DNA of 64,000 nt from Rhynchosporium graminicola. Lineage: Eukaryota > Ascomycota > Leotiomycetes > Helotiales > Ploettnerulaceae. The position numbers and the translations under genes were made by a program. The notes under the pieces were generated by a model. It searched no databases and was not told the origin of the DNA. It saw only the letters and a program-made list of their open reading frames with translations. Each line of letters starts with the position of its first letter. Within the stretch, counting starts at the first letter, position 1. Below, one piece after another: positions 38,589 through 48,632 of this stretch. The stretch is taken from the NCBI GenBank assembly GCA_900074885.1, contig FJUW01000093.1:30338-94337 (forward strand). Reading direction: 5' to 3'.

Positions 38589-39851
38589 ATGTCTCAATCT
38601 ACATACACATCCGTGGTCTTGGCTTCACGCCCAAAGGCTCTCATCGTCCCCGGCGAGACCTTCAACATCAAGGAGAATCCGATGGTCAGCGAAAAGGATC
38701 TCCAAGATGGTCAAATCATGATCCAAACGCTTTACCTTTCTCTCGATCCAGCAATGCGAGGCTGGTTGAACGGTGAGAGGACATTTAACCCCTCTATGTT
38801 CTTGTCACGTGACTGACGCATCATCTAAGATACACGTTCCTACATCCCACCGGTTCAGATTGGTGAAGTAATGCGCGGAGCAGTCATTGGCAAAGTCATC
38901 GCTAGCAAATCTTCAAAGTTCACGCTTGGAAACTACGTCACAGCTTCTCCAGGGTGGAGCGAGCTTGCTATCGTAGCTGAGAAAGACGCCTCTGTTCTTG
39001 ATGTCCCAGATAACGGCAAAGTCACAGACGCACTAGGAGTCCTCGGAATGACTGGCTTAACTGCCTACTTCGGTATCACAGATATCGGCAAAGTGAAAGC
39101 TGGAGATTTCGTCGTCGTTTCTGGAGCAGCGGGTGCTACCGGTAGCGTAGCCTGCCAGATCGCCAAGTTGTTGGGAGCAAAAGTTCTTGGATTGGCTGGT
39201 AGCGATGACAAGGTACAGTGGTTGAAGGATCTTGGGTGTGATGAGGCATTGAACTACAAGAATGCGGACTTCGCAAAAGAGTTCAAGGAGAAGACCAAGG
39301 ATCTCATCGATGTTTTCTTCGATAATGTTGGAGGAGAGATTTTGGAATTGGCGTTGAGCAGGGCAAAGGCACACGCGAGATTTGTGATGTGTGGAGCCAT
39401 CTCTCAATACAACTCTGCGAAACCTGTTGGCCCTAAGAATATCAGCATGGTCATCGCCATGAGGATCAAGTACTTTAAACTCTTCCGATATCTATGCATA
39501 ACATACTGACAGTTCCCTAGGCTGGAAGGATTCATCGTCTTTGACTACCAGTCACAGTATGGGCCCGCGAGGACGGAACTTTCCAGGTGGTTGTCTGAGG
39601 GAAAGATCCAAAGGAAGGAGACCATCATCAAGGGGGGCCTGAAGGCTGCTGAGCAAGCGCTACTGGATCTGTACAACGGTATCAATACAGGTATGTCGTC
39701 TCCCCAAAATTGCATGTCACTTCCACTCTCCTTGATCGATTTAGTGGTGAAATTTAATATTGATCATGGCTGACATACAATTTCAAAAGGCAAGCTTTTG
39801 GTTGAGGTCAAAGCCGAGGATGCAGAGGGTGCTGTTGGCTCTAGGCTATAA
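38589..39851 (+). CDS. MDR-family NADP-dependent oxidoreductase (PTGR/YML131W-like)
   Basis: Four exons (38589-38772, 38830-39469, 39521-39690, 39790-39851) give 351 residues, the usual length. Introns are 57, 51 and 99 bp with GT...AG ends and CTGAC-type branch sites. The N-terminal half has L-S-L-D-P-A-M-R-G-W-L, typical of zinc-free medium-chain reductases. The Rossmann fold shows S-G-A-A-G-A-T-G-S followed by Q-I-A-K-L-L-G-A-K-V, then D-V-F-F-D-N-V-G-G. The C-terminus has G-F-I-V-F-D-Y. Zinc ligands are absent. Relatives reduce the C=C bond of enones and alkenals with NADPH in the cytosol; the true substrate is unknown. I prefer the ATG at 38589; an in-frame ATG at 38556 would add 11 residues. 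Confidence 0.9.
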
Positions 39852-40297
39852 GCATACGGCCCAATATAATCTATCTAATGAAATAGGATGGAATTCAACG
39901 AGTTTAGGTCTTTCCATGACTTTGGGCTACTTCCTCACTCTATCAGCTAAACTACCAGTTTATAGACGAGGAAGTCCATTTGGGTTCTTGCAGATGATTC
40001 GGTCGTTCGGGATGCGTATCATTTTCTTAAATGCGTTGCCCGTGTTAGACAAAAACTATGGACAATTTCGCATGTTCATTTTTTTCAAGGCCCGCAGACT
40101 ACTGTCGTATGACCGACTGTATGTATTCAAAGACCAACTCCCAGAAAAGGAGACTGCCAAGACTTCTCAGCTCAAAGAACTTCTTTGTGAGAAACGCTTG
40201 GTCTTATGTGTGGAAATGTGAGAAACGAGTAACAAAGGTAAGATATCTGCGGCTAGTACAGAGCTAACATGAAAAGTAATCGAAGATTGGTTGAAAC
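39852..40297 (+). other. Intergenic, no gene seen
   Basis: A long open stretch overlaps the last intron and exon of the oxidoreductase in another frame and continues to about 40.22 kb. It has no motif and looks like chance. Confidence 0.5.
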
Positions 40298-41583
40298 TTG
40301 GTTCCATCATTATTGAAACTAGAAGTCAATTCGATAATTATGGGAAGGGAACTAGAGAGCGAAGAGCAACTGGCCCCTTTGCCCAGTCTCCGGAGGCGAC
40401 GAAAACATGGCGTACCGCTCAGTCGAATTTCCGGCAAGGCTGCTTCCGAGAATAACATTTCCTGCGCGAATCATAGATTACTCTATAGCTTCCTATTTGC
40501 AGTCATGACTATTATTAGTGCCCTTATTTTGGCTGGGACGAAGGAGGTGGCGTGTGCTTTGCCAAAATTGAGGGACGACATATCCTTTGGTACTGTTCCA
40601 ATTACCAGCCATGTAGAGTTCCAAGAGCTAGGGACTTTGCAAACTATGCTCGAGGAGATTGAAGAGGCTAGTGCAGATGTGACACTACCTCTCCCGATGA
40701 AGAGAGGAGAAAATGCGATTAGGGAGATCGCTGCTCATGTGGAGACGAGCATTCTACCTGTAAAGTAAGCCAAAATTATCGTTAAAGCTTCTCTACTAAC
40801 TTGATACTTCTCTACGCAGGAACGAAATTGGGGAAAGATCCCGCGAATCCCAGCAGACGACAAGTATAGCAGGCGATGATGTTCGCACAATCGACTCACA
40901 CCTCGATCGCACTATAGATTCTATAATCTCAACCAAAGAAGAGACACTTCGCTCGCTTCGCTATATTTTAAGAGAACGAGAAGTCGACAGTCGCAGCAGC
41001 CCAATGATTGTTCTATTACAACAGAGGCGTAGCTCTATTTTTGAGGCCGTGCGCTACCTGTCGAAGAAGCTGTCAAGCTTCAACATATGCGACATCTCTC
41101 AAAAGTCAATGACGACATCGATGCTCTGATAATCGAGACAGAGCCCTCAGTCGTCAATCTCGAACAAATGGAAAGTCCGCATTGGAGAGGCAACCAGATC
41201 GGCTCGCGAGACATACTGAACGGCAAGGTTGAAGCATTGACGAAGGTTGCTGTTACTTTGGTGCAGGTCGAGAGGAAGTCAAGGCACTGGGGAATCAGAG
41301 CAAGATTGTGCCGGAGCTATTGCAGCAGAAACATATTGCAGTTGTATGAGTTTCGACGATGTTAGCGCGTCTCCGCTCGGTCGGTGTTGAGATGAGAAAT
41401 CTTAAGGAAGGATTGTCGATGCAGAACCGCCCTCAACAGAAGCATTCATCGCTTTCGATTCAGATTGACACGATGCATCGTGGACTTGAAAGGCTGAAGA
41501 GGGGGCAGGCGCAGTCGAGACAGAAGAAGGATCAATTCTATTGGCAAATAGAGATCAAATCCCACGAAAAAAGTCGAGACTAG
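40298..41583 (+). pseudogene. Membrane-anchored coiled-coil protein, frame-broken
   Basis: Exon 1 (40298-40764) and exon 2 (from 40820, after a 55-bp intron GTAAGC...CGCAG with branch CTAAC) encode a basic segment (R-R-R-R-K), one membrane helix at residues about 61-80, then a charged, Leu/Glu-rich part. That frame stops at 41127-41129. Coding-like, heptad-rich sequence goes on in a second frame from about 41045 (R-A-L-P-V-E-E-A-V-K-L-Q), shifts again near 41265 (R-E-E-V-K-A-L-G-N-Q), and after an in-frame TGA at 41347-41349 continues to 41581. No GT...AG pair explains the shifts. It is either a decaying gene or one with sequence indels. The intact first part alone would give 258 residues. 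No known domain recognised. Confidence 0.55.
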
Positions 41584-42111
41584 CTCGGAGGATTGTTCTG
41601 ATCCATGCTTTCGTTCGGACGGTCATTAAGATCAGGTCTCCAGATCAGGGTAATTCTTAATGGACTCATGGAGGATCAGTCAGGATAACCATACGGCTAT
41701 AATTATTTCATCTCGTATCTTCATGTCTCGATTTCAAATTGGACAGTAGTAATCAGTTGTTATTTCCTCAAAATACACCTTTAAAATTTAGTCTACCACA
41801 GCTGGGCAAGGCTTCCCTAGCATCCATACAGGTTCGCAACAAAACATTCGCTTCGGTAAATAGGCACAAGTGAACACATCACGTGGACGGGTGACTCCTT
41901 CCAGCGTAGCACCACCCATGGCAATTTGTTATATTGGCTTGGCGGCTGTGCCTCGTATTGACCGGAAGGAATCAATAATCTCATTTCTTCCCGTAAGGCT
42001 GTCTCGCAATTTTCTGCTATTCTCGAAGCTTACTTCCCTTCTTATGTTGTGCTGAAGCACGTCCATCACTGTCACGGAACTATTTGGCTGTAAAGAAAGA
42101 GGAAGCTTATA
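41584..42111 (+). other. Intergenic, no gene seen
   Basis: No motif or spliceable coding stretch recognised; it contains the upstream region of the secreted protein gene. Confidence 0.6.
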
Positions 42112-43176
42112 ATGTTGTTTAATTCTGTTACGGCAATAGTTGTGGCTCTTTCTTTCGCTTTTGCTGCTGAACCGGTCACAGTGCCAGCGATGATAACTGC
42201 AAACACCAACGTCAACTTGGATTTGAGTCTAGAAATCTCTCGTGGAACGGGTGTTCATCTCGATTCTTACGCCGTCTACTTGGTGATCAGGCCCGACAAG
42301 TCTGTCAACCAACAAGACGAGAAATTCATCACTTCGAGATATGGATCCTGCTATCTTATTTCATCATCACCTATCAGTACGGTAAAACAGACGGTACAAA
42401 TTCCAGCACCAGTCGGTCCTAGCGAAATCCAAAAAGCATATTGGATCAATATAGTCTTTTTCAATGAATCTCAATTTGCAGTAGACAAGGCCACTGGGTA
42501 TCGGGTTTTCAATTCAACTCTGAATCGAGTGAATCTTAGCATTGATCAGGTGACAGAAGGACCTGGCTTCTCGTTGCAAGGTGGTAAGGGGCAATGGAGC
42601 CATGACGAGATCCATGGCATAGGACTGAACACCCTCGCGCAGCAAGACAATGTGCAATGCTCAGCTTACGATTGTGCTCGCAACTGTACAGCAACACATT
42701 ACCAACATCCACTGGTCGACGATCCTGATCTCAAGAACGGCAAGTGGCCATCCTTCGTTGAGGAAACTTATCGTTGCATTCAGAGATGCCCAGGGGTCAC
42801 CTATATCGACATTGAAGACACGGCGAAGAGAAGGGGAAATCGTAGCCATGTTGGTGATGATTCACTTGTCTATGATGATGTTATAACTTCGACTGTGCTT
42901 GGTCCACTCTCTACAATCAGAACGGAGACAGTTTTCTTGACATCATCAGTCTCTTTCCAATCAGTTTCTTTGGCTGGAAGTGCGATGCCAATATCGTTCC
43001 CCAATAGAACCTTGATCGCAGGCTCGGCTTTCCTATCATCGACGTGGAGCCGCGCATCAAGGCCTACTATTGCGACGACACCATCGCCAACGAACGATGA
43101 AAGTAGGTGCAGATTGATACGAGTGTGGTCATTGGTCGGATCTAGCTTTGCAATGCTGGTTCTGCTAGGCCTCTAG
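42112..43176 (+). CDS. Secreted, probably GPI-anchored protein of unknown function
   Basis: Single exon, 354 residues. The N-terminus is a signal peptide (hydrophobic V-T-A-I-V-V-A-L-S-F-A-F-A-A-E, cut near residue 19). A first region of about 130 residues looks like a beta-rich extracellular domain with N-glycosylation sites (N-E-S, N-S-T, N-L-S). A Cys cluster follows (C-S-A-Y-D-C-A-R-N-C, later C-I-Q-R-C). The last 100 residues are Ser/Thr-rich, and the protein ends in a hydrophobic helix after C-R-L-I-R-V-W-S-L, the pattern of a GPI-anchor signal. I do not recognise the family. It could be a cell-wall protein or a secreted host-interaction protein; nothing decides between them. Confidence 0.8.
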   Translation: MLFNSVTAIVVALSFAFAAEPVTVPAMITANTNVNLDLSLEISRGTGVHLDSYAVYLVIRPDKSVNQQDEKFITSRYGSCYLISSSPISTVKQTVQIPAPVGPSEIQKAYWINIVFFNESQFAVDKATGYRVFNSTLNRVNLSIDQVTEGPGFSLQGGKGQWSHDEIHGIGLNTLAQQDNVQCSAYDCARNCTATHYQHPLVDDPDLKNGKWPSFVEETYRCIQRCPGVTYIDIEDTAKRRGNRSHVGDDSLVYDDVITSTVLGPLSTIRTETVFLTSSVSFQSVSLAGSAMPISFPNRTLIAGSAFLSSTWSRASRPTIATTPSPTNDESRCRLIRVWSLVGSSFAMLVLLGL

Positions 43177-45196
43177 TCATCAATTCTTTCGTGACCTGTA
43201 AATACAAAACTATATGATACAACTAATATTATGTCTTTCACGTACTGTGCCCCCGAATCTTTAAACATGCCAGGCTTGGAAATAAACGCAGGGAAGAACG
43301 ATTGAGACTGGCTTGCACATAAAATTGTAAGATTGTGTGTCGCTCAGAGTCTTCGATGCCACTTTTCGTCTGCGCCAGAGCTGTAAGTGCGGAATACTTT
43401 TTTTGAGCGCAACTTATACTAATCTTTCGTCTGTAGGCTTCTGATTGATTGGAATTGATTAGAAGGATACGCGAGGAGCAAGTATCCAAAGGGATCTAAA
43501 TCACGACAGATGAGGTAATAGGCGGAGAAGTTAAGTTTAAGTTACATTAGTAGCGGGACTGGACATATTAGCTGATTTCAAGACTAAGAAAGAGATGGGA
43601 TAATCTCCTAGTTTATATGTGTGGTGGACCCGCTTCAACGACTATCACTTTTACAGTTTCGAGATACAATTAAAAGGTCAACTTATAGCGATATCTATGT
43701 ATTCGAACGATTATCTGTATGTATAGAAGATTTAAAGTAATTCGTAGGACTTAGTATGCGTCTATTTATTAAGGGACAAGTATGCACCACGAGTAAAGTC
43801 CTCAACTGTAAGCCGTGATTAGAATGGAACTATGAAAATACTTCGCAGTTACGCTTACTTCACGAAACCGACCTCCTAAAGTCACTATCCTCGTGAAAGT
43901 ATGATAAGGACCGCCGAGATAGGTTGGTATTACTACGGTCTACTTCTATTCTACTTTTGTGAATTATGCTAGAACTTTTCTCGTTTAAATGTGTTACGTT
44001 GACCTGACTAACGACCTTCGACTCGAATCACCACCTCCCTGTTTACCTGATAGGGTAATACTAGAAGGTCAGTATATCATTGAAAATATACAGAAGTTTC
44101 GAGGACAAATTTTTACATTTAATATTATACTCCAGAATTGAAGAAGTCGAAGAGGTACCTCTGGAGATACAAGTAAAGGTATCAGGTTAATTAGGCTAGG
44201 CTGAAATCCTATGATACTCTAAGAAAAAACTTCTAGGTCCTTACCGAATTCGCTAGTGAAACAGATCACAGTAACAGGACGGCGAAGGTAGCTACTAAGG
44301 CTTTCCGAAGGTGTCTCGGACAGCATAGTCACAAGTTGAGCTTTAGTACTAGCTAACTGACATCCGGCTATTAAGCGAGATCATGGGAAATATCATATAG
44401 CCAATTCTCTTCAGTTCGTGTTTATATTTTTGACCACTAGAAGCTTTAAACACCAAAGAAGTACCAGAGATAAGTTCAATAATGCGAACCATTCTTGGAT
44501 TTAAATGAGGCATTTGACGAATAAAGATCTGGAAATGGATTTTAAATCGTCAAAGTATCTTCTTTCTTTTCGTCAAGTCTCGGAAAACTTGTTTTAGATA
44601 ACCAATCTAATATTTCGTATCTAAGACCTTTGCTGCGATGCAGGCTTCGATCTCCTCTAGTATATTCGCACCCACGTTATCAAATAACGACCGACTCAAA
44701 GTATTACAGGCAGCTTGTGAACAAGGCTACATCCTTTATCGAGCGTATTATGAGTTTTTATTTTCTTTTTACGAGTTTGATCATCAATGATTGAAGGCTC
44801 GGTGTGAAAGAGATTGTTTCAATCTCTTTGGATCCGCGAGAGCAAGCGGACGTGTAGCCGCTGCAATTAGCATCCACGATCAAGGAGTCTGCCAGTCATA
44901 TGAAATTAAATCTCAAAAGTACCACAGCATGGAGGCACTCTAGGGAAGTGAATTATTACAAATGTCATTTTCATTGCGAGAAGAACATGATGAAGCCTAA
45001 CTCTACTGTACAGCCACTGAAGCTACGAGTAAAAAGCGAAACAATGACATTCTAGTCCTTGTAGCATTCAAATTCTCTACGACTTATACCTACTCAGTTT
45101 GAAAGAGCAATGTGACTTATAGCTTCTGTGCTGCTGCCGACCAACCACCGAAAATCTCCTACAATTCTTTCCAATTGAACACAGATTTCATCATGT
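43177..45196. other. Intergenic, about 2 kb, possible gene relic near 44.64-44.94 kb
   Basis: Mostly non-coding with moderate AT. Plus-strand 44638-44793 is open (51 codons, M-Q-A-S-I-S-S-S-I-F-A-P) with ordinary amino-acid usage, and coding-like sequence follows in another frame to about 44.94 kb; this may be a relic of a gene. A perfect 10-bp inverted repeat AAAGAGATTG-TTT-CAATCTCTTT lies at 44807-44829. No family recognised. Confidence 0.4.
44807..44829. repeat. Perfect inverted repeat, 10-bp arms, 3-base loop
   Basis: Arms AAAGAGATTG and CAATCTCTTT around TTT. It could form a small hairpin; no function can be assigned. Confidence 0.6.
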
Positions 45197-45807
45197 TCAA
45201 GGTTTCCACTGCCAAGCGGCCCCATCCCAGTACTTTTCTCTCTTCTCAATTTCATCGTAGTACACCCAGTTGTGTCCATCCCAGTACCTCTGCATGCGCT
45301 GATCATGGTCATATTCCCATGCTCCAACAACTTGTCCTGGGCTTATGGAAGAAGAAGATTCACCCCCACCACCATGTCCACTTCCACTTCCACTTCGACA
45401 TTCAGCTGAACCTGCCACCTCGATCGTGATCGAAGTGCCATCGGCGTGCTTTGCGGCCTCAATAGCTCGTTGGAGCGCATCGTTGTCGTAGTATGTTTGG
45501 GAGTAGCGAATGCTTGCAATATTCTTATGCGTTGTTTTGTGAGCGCCTGTGTTCCCCTTTCTGAGAAGCTCTTTGATAGCCGGGTCCTTGGCTCCCTTGT
45601 TGGCTTGGACGTTGGCTATAGCCAGCCAGGATTATTGATGTCCTTATGGATATCGACACGCAGGTCTTCGGTCTTGAGCACGTTGCTCTTATGAGTCTGA
45701 ACAGACCCCCATTCGAAGCACATCTTTGCGACGGTTGCTTGTCTGGCTATTTGCTGAAATGGCCTCTTGCCCATTTTCGCGGGTGGTCGTATGTTGGAAA
45801 TAGACAA
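45197..45807 (-). CDS. Small protein with two YWDG-x2-W motifs, uncertain 5' model
   Basis: The 3' part on the minus strand is a clear open frame ending at 45197. It encodes an Ala/Lys-rich helical section (A-I-E-A-A-K-H-A-D-G), a Gly/Ser linker (S-G-S-G-S-G-H-G-G-G-G) and a C-terminal tail with Y-W-D-G-H-N-W and Y-W-D-G-A-A-W, 17 residues apart. This motif recalls the short aromatic modules of DUF2510-like repeats. The 5' part (from ATG 45807 or 45774) is open too, but the two meet out of frame near 45615-45625. Either one base is missing at GGCTGGCTATAG, or a small intron ends at that TATAG. Function unknown; the tail may bind a protein or a surface. Confidence 0.5.
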
Positions 45808-46592
45808 GCTACTTAGATAGATATGAGAGAGTAGACTAGTTGATGATCAATCAAACCAAGTATGTGGAAAAAGGATGAAATAGTTGACTCTGGACGGATA
45901 ATCTACTATTATCTGTCAGAATAGCCATCAGCAAGCCATCGCCTTTATGTATTCCTCACTAGTAGCATGGCTTAGGCGCTTATCCAGGACGAGTGAAGGA
46001 GAGCTGCATGCTCTGGCAAATGCATCGCAGAAAGTTAAGCGCTTGTAACGCAGCTGACAGCACGCACATCGTATAGGCTATAAGAAGCAGCAGAGATGAT
46101 ATCGTAAGCGCTTCTGAGAAGCTGCAGATACCGTGTGAAGTAGTACTAACACATGGCGAGTGGCCGAGGATGTGGTCTACAGACCTCCGATCATGATACA
46201 GGTACACAATACGGGGGTGCTTGAGGATGAACTATTATGACAGAATTCAGCAAATGAAGAGGAGGGACGCATTGCATTGAAAGTGGCCGAGTGTGCCTTG
46301 TAGAGACCCAACAGTATAAACCAACAGAGTGGATCAAAATGGGCGCTTGTAGTAGAACACAGCAAATGAGTGGAAGTAAACTAGCGAATTGTGCTCAGAT
46401 GGCCAGATACAAAGCTTATTATATCTCAAGGCACATGTGACAAAACCACCTTTCGAATGGGGCTGTGAATCGCTATTCAAGGTCATGGTATAGTGCTTGT
46501 CAGCCTGAAAGCCAGCAGTTGTGAGAGGGCGGCTGGATGGAACTTGAATGTAACTCTTATGTGATCTGGGTTGGCTAGGCTAACTACTCGAT
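45808..46592 (-). other. Intergenic, no gene seen
   Basis: Short open stretches on the minus strand show no motif. It separates two minus-strand genes. Confidence 0.55.
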
Positions 46593-48632
46593 TCAAGTTG
46601 CTGCTTTATCCACACTATCTTGGTACGGCCAGAGCTTCTCGATACATAACCTCTCCTCTTCATCTTCTGCGGCTTCCAAGCCAACAGCCCTCAACCGCTC
46701 CAACTCGGTTTGCACCTCATCATACTTACCTGGTAAAACTGTACCGTCCGGGTGCAGTCTATAGTTTTTCTGCATCAGGTTGAGGACATCGGAGACGAAC
46801 TCTCTATTCTCTATCTCACTATCGAAGGCAGACGCGTCCTCCTCCGGGCTGACAGGACATGGTCCAGCATCAGGGCAAAGCGATTCCCACTTTGCGATGA
46901 TCCGTAACAGCGCTCTCCGCAAGAAAAACACCGTATTATCGTCCCATACTTGCTGCACGATCCTTACAGGCTGGATTCGTACGTCGTCGTGGAGCTGTAA
47001 TGCAGTCCAGTGCCTGGGGTTGTCCCTCTTCGTGATTCGGAGGTAGTACTGATGTAGATGCTCGCTCCTGTGCATGTTCTGCGCGTATTCCTTTTCATCC
47101 TCATCAAGATCATTGAAATTATCAGGCAGTTTTGGAAACGTCGAGAGATCAAGAGAGACTTTTACACGGTGGCACACCATCTTCGGCACGCCGCATTGAT
47201 AGTAAAGAGGAGTAGGGAGGGTTGATTGCCAGTCTATGAAGCTAGTAATCTTTAGAGTGCTAGGGTCGATGAAGAGATTATCGAGGTGGAGGTCCGGATG
47301 CCAGAGCGTGGAGGCATCTATATGATCAGGTGTGGGTGGAGGAAGCATAGCTGAAGTGAGCTTGAGATACTTGTCTATAAGCCCTAACATTTCCTCGGGC
47401 TGCTCAAGCTCTGTCGTCGAGCGAGCATAATTCAACCGCGGCTTAGCATGCTGCTCGATATAATATTTCTCGTTGATAGCTCTTTGTCTTATAAAGTCGA
47501 GGGCACCTTGGACTGTAGAAGTCAGCATGAGAAAGCCTCAAATTCTGCCATAGTATAGTACTCACACGGCCCTCTATTCAAGTCCATGCTAGTCTTCTGT
47601 CCCTGCCATTGGTCTTCAGTCACCAAAGGGCCCATCCTGAATCGTTCTAAGGTCGAGGCCGATTCTCTCCCTGCCATTGTGATATGACTACCATGAGGAA
47701 AGTCCTCTTTGAAGTAGATACATCCGCACTGTTTAAAACTTGCATCCGTGAGCTTGCGTTCCATTTGAACGACCTGCCGTATGATACTAAAACGATCCTC
47801 GGACGATAGCTTCTTCCAGTCCTGCCAAAGTGACGATAGAGGCTGACCTTCGACCCTCTCTTCCAGTATGTACTCCGCGCCTACAGGATTTGATTTCTGG
47901 GAACACCAGGCAATTATAGGAGGGTTTGGGATGTCTAGTACTTCACGCAGCTTTGAAACTGTTAGCGTAGCCAGATAATTGTTCGCATATACCCACAAAC
48001 GTACGGGTAGCAACTTCTGAGGCTGTCGTATAGTAGGCAGGCCCTGCGCATGCATGGGGCAACTTTGCAAAAACAACTGAACCGTTGTCCATAGTCAGCA
48101 GAAAGGCCTTGTTGTTCATGCTTTCCTTGCATTTCAGCACTTCTGTACCTTGAGACTTGATCAGCGTATATATCATGTGATTTGATGAGGGTGCATACAT
48201 CGATTAGCAGATGTGGCTTTAACTGCGACCCGTACAAGCTCCTGTGATCGAATTTGAGAAACCTTTGCGAGAGGTTGTATGCTTCGTTATATCTGAGACG
48301 AAAGCAATCATAATCAGCTCTGTCTCTCCCTCTCTCTACTTGCGGCCCACCTACACCCAGCGATGCCTTGTATATCGGAAAACTTCCGCCTCTGGAATAT
48401 CCTCGACTACGATTGCCCGATCAGTAATTTACGACGCTAATAGAGGTCGATCTGTGGCATACCAGCCAGATCCATCTTCTCTTACAGCTCGAATCGCGAA
48501 CGACATCCTGCACCGGAATGGCTCCAGCTTCACAGATGTGAAAGCATGAGAAACTGTGAAGTGGAGGCGCGTCGGGGAGGCGCGAGCAAATGCCTGACGA
48601 GGGATATGCTGGCCACCAAGAGACTTCAACAT
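46593..48632 (-). pseudogene. AIM9-like mitochondrial protein with APH kinase fold, 5' end disrupted
   Basis: Exons on the minus strand: 48632-48355, 48292-48199, 48148-47997, 47950-47566, 47512-46593. All four introns (62, 50, 46, 53 bp) have GT...AG ends. Splicing gives an Arg-rich N-terminus like a mitochondrial presequence, then R-Y-T-R-H-R-W-V-Y-N-E (the G-R-W-x-Y-N-E box of the AIM9 family), N-K-A-F-L-L-T-M-D-N-G, the ATP-lobe helix A-S-E-V-A-T, and the APH catalytic loop L-W-H-P-D-L-H-L-D-N-L-F with D-W-Q downstream. Two faults stand in the 5' part: TAA at 48429-48431 in exon 1, and one missing base near 48241-48246, where a GG run would be GGG in the family frame. From 48240 to the stop the gene is intact. 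Yeast AIM9 affects mitochondrial inheritance; its biochemical role is unknown. Confidence 0.75.

Noticed and set aside
39760..40221. 153-codon open frame after the oxidoreductase
   Set aside because: It overlaps the last intron and exon in another frame; no start context, motif or splice partner.
48244..48549. 101-codon plus-strand frame
   Set aside because: It lies opposite the first exons of the AIM9-like gene, whose splice joints and motifs are much stronger.
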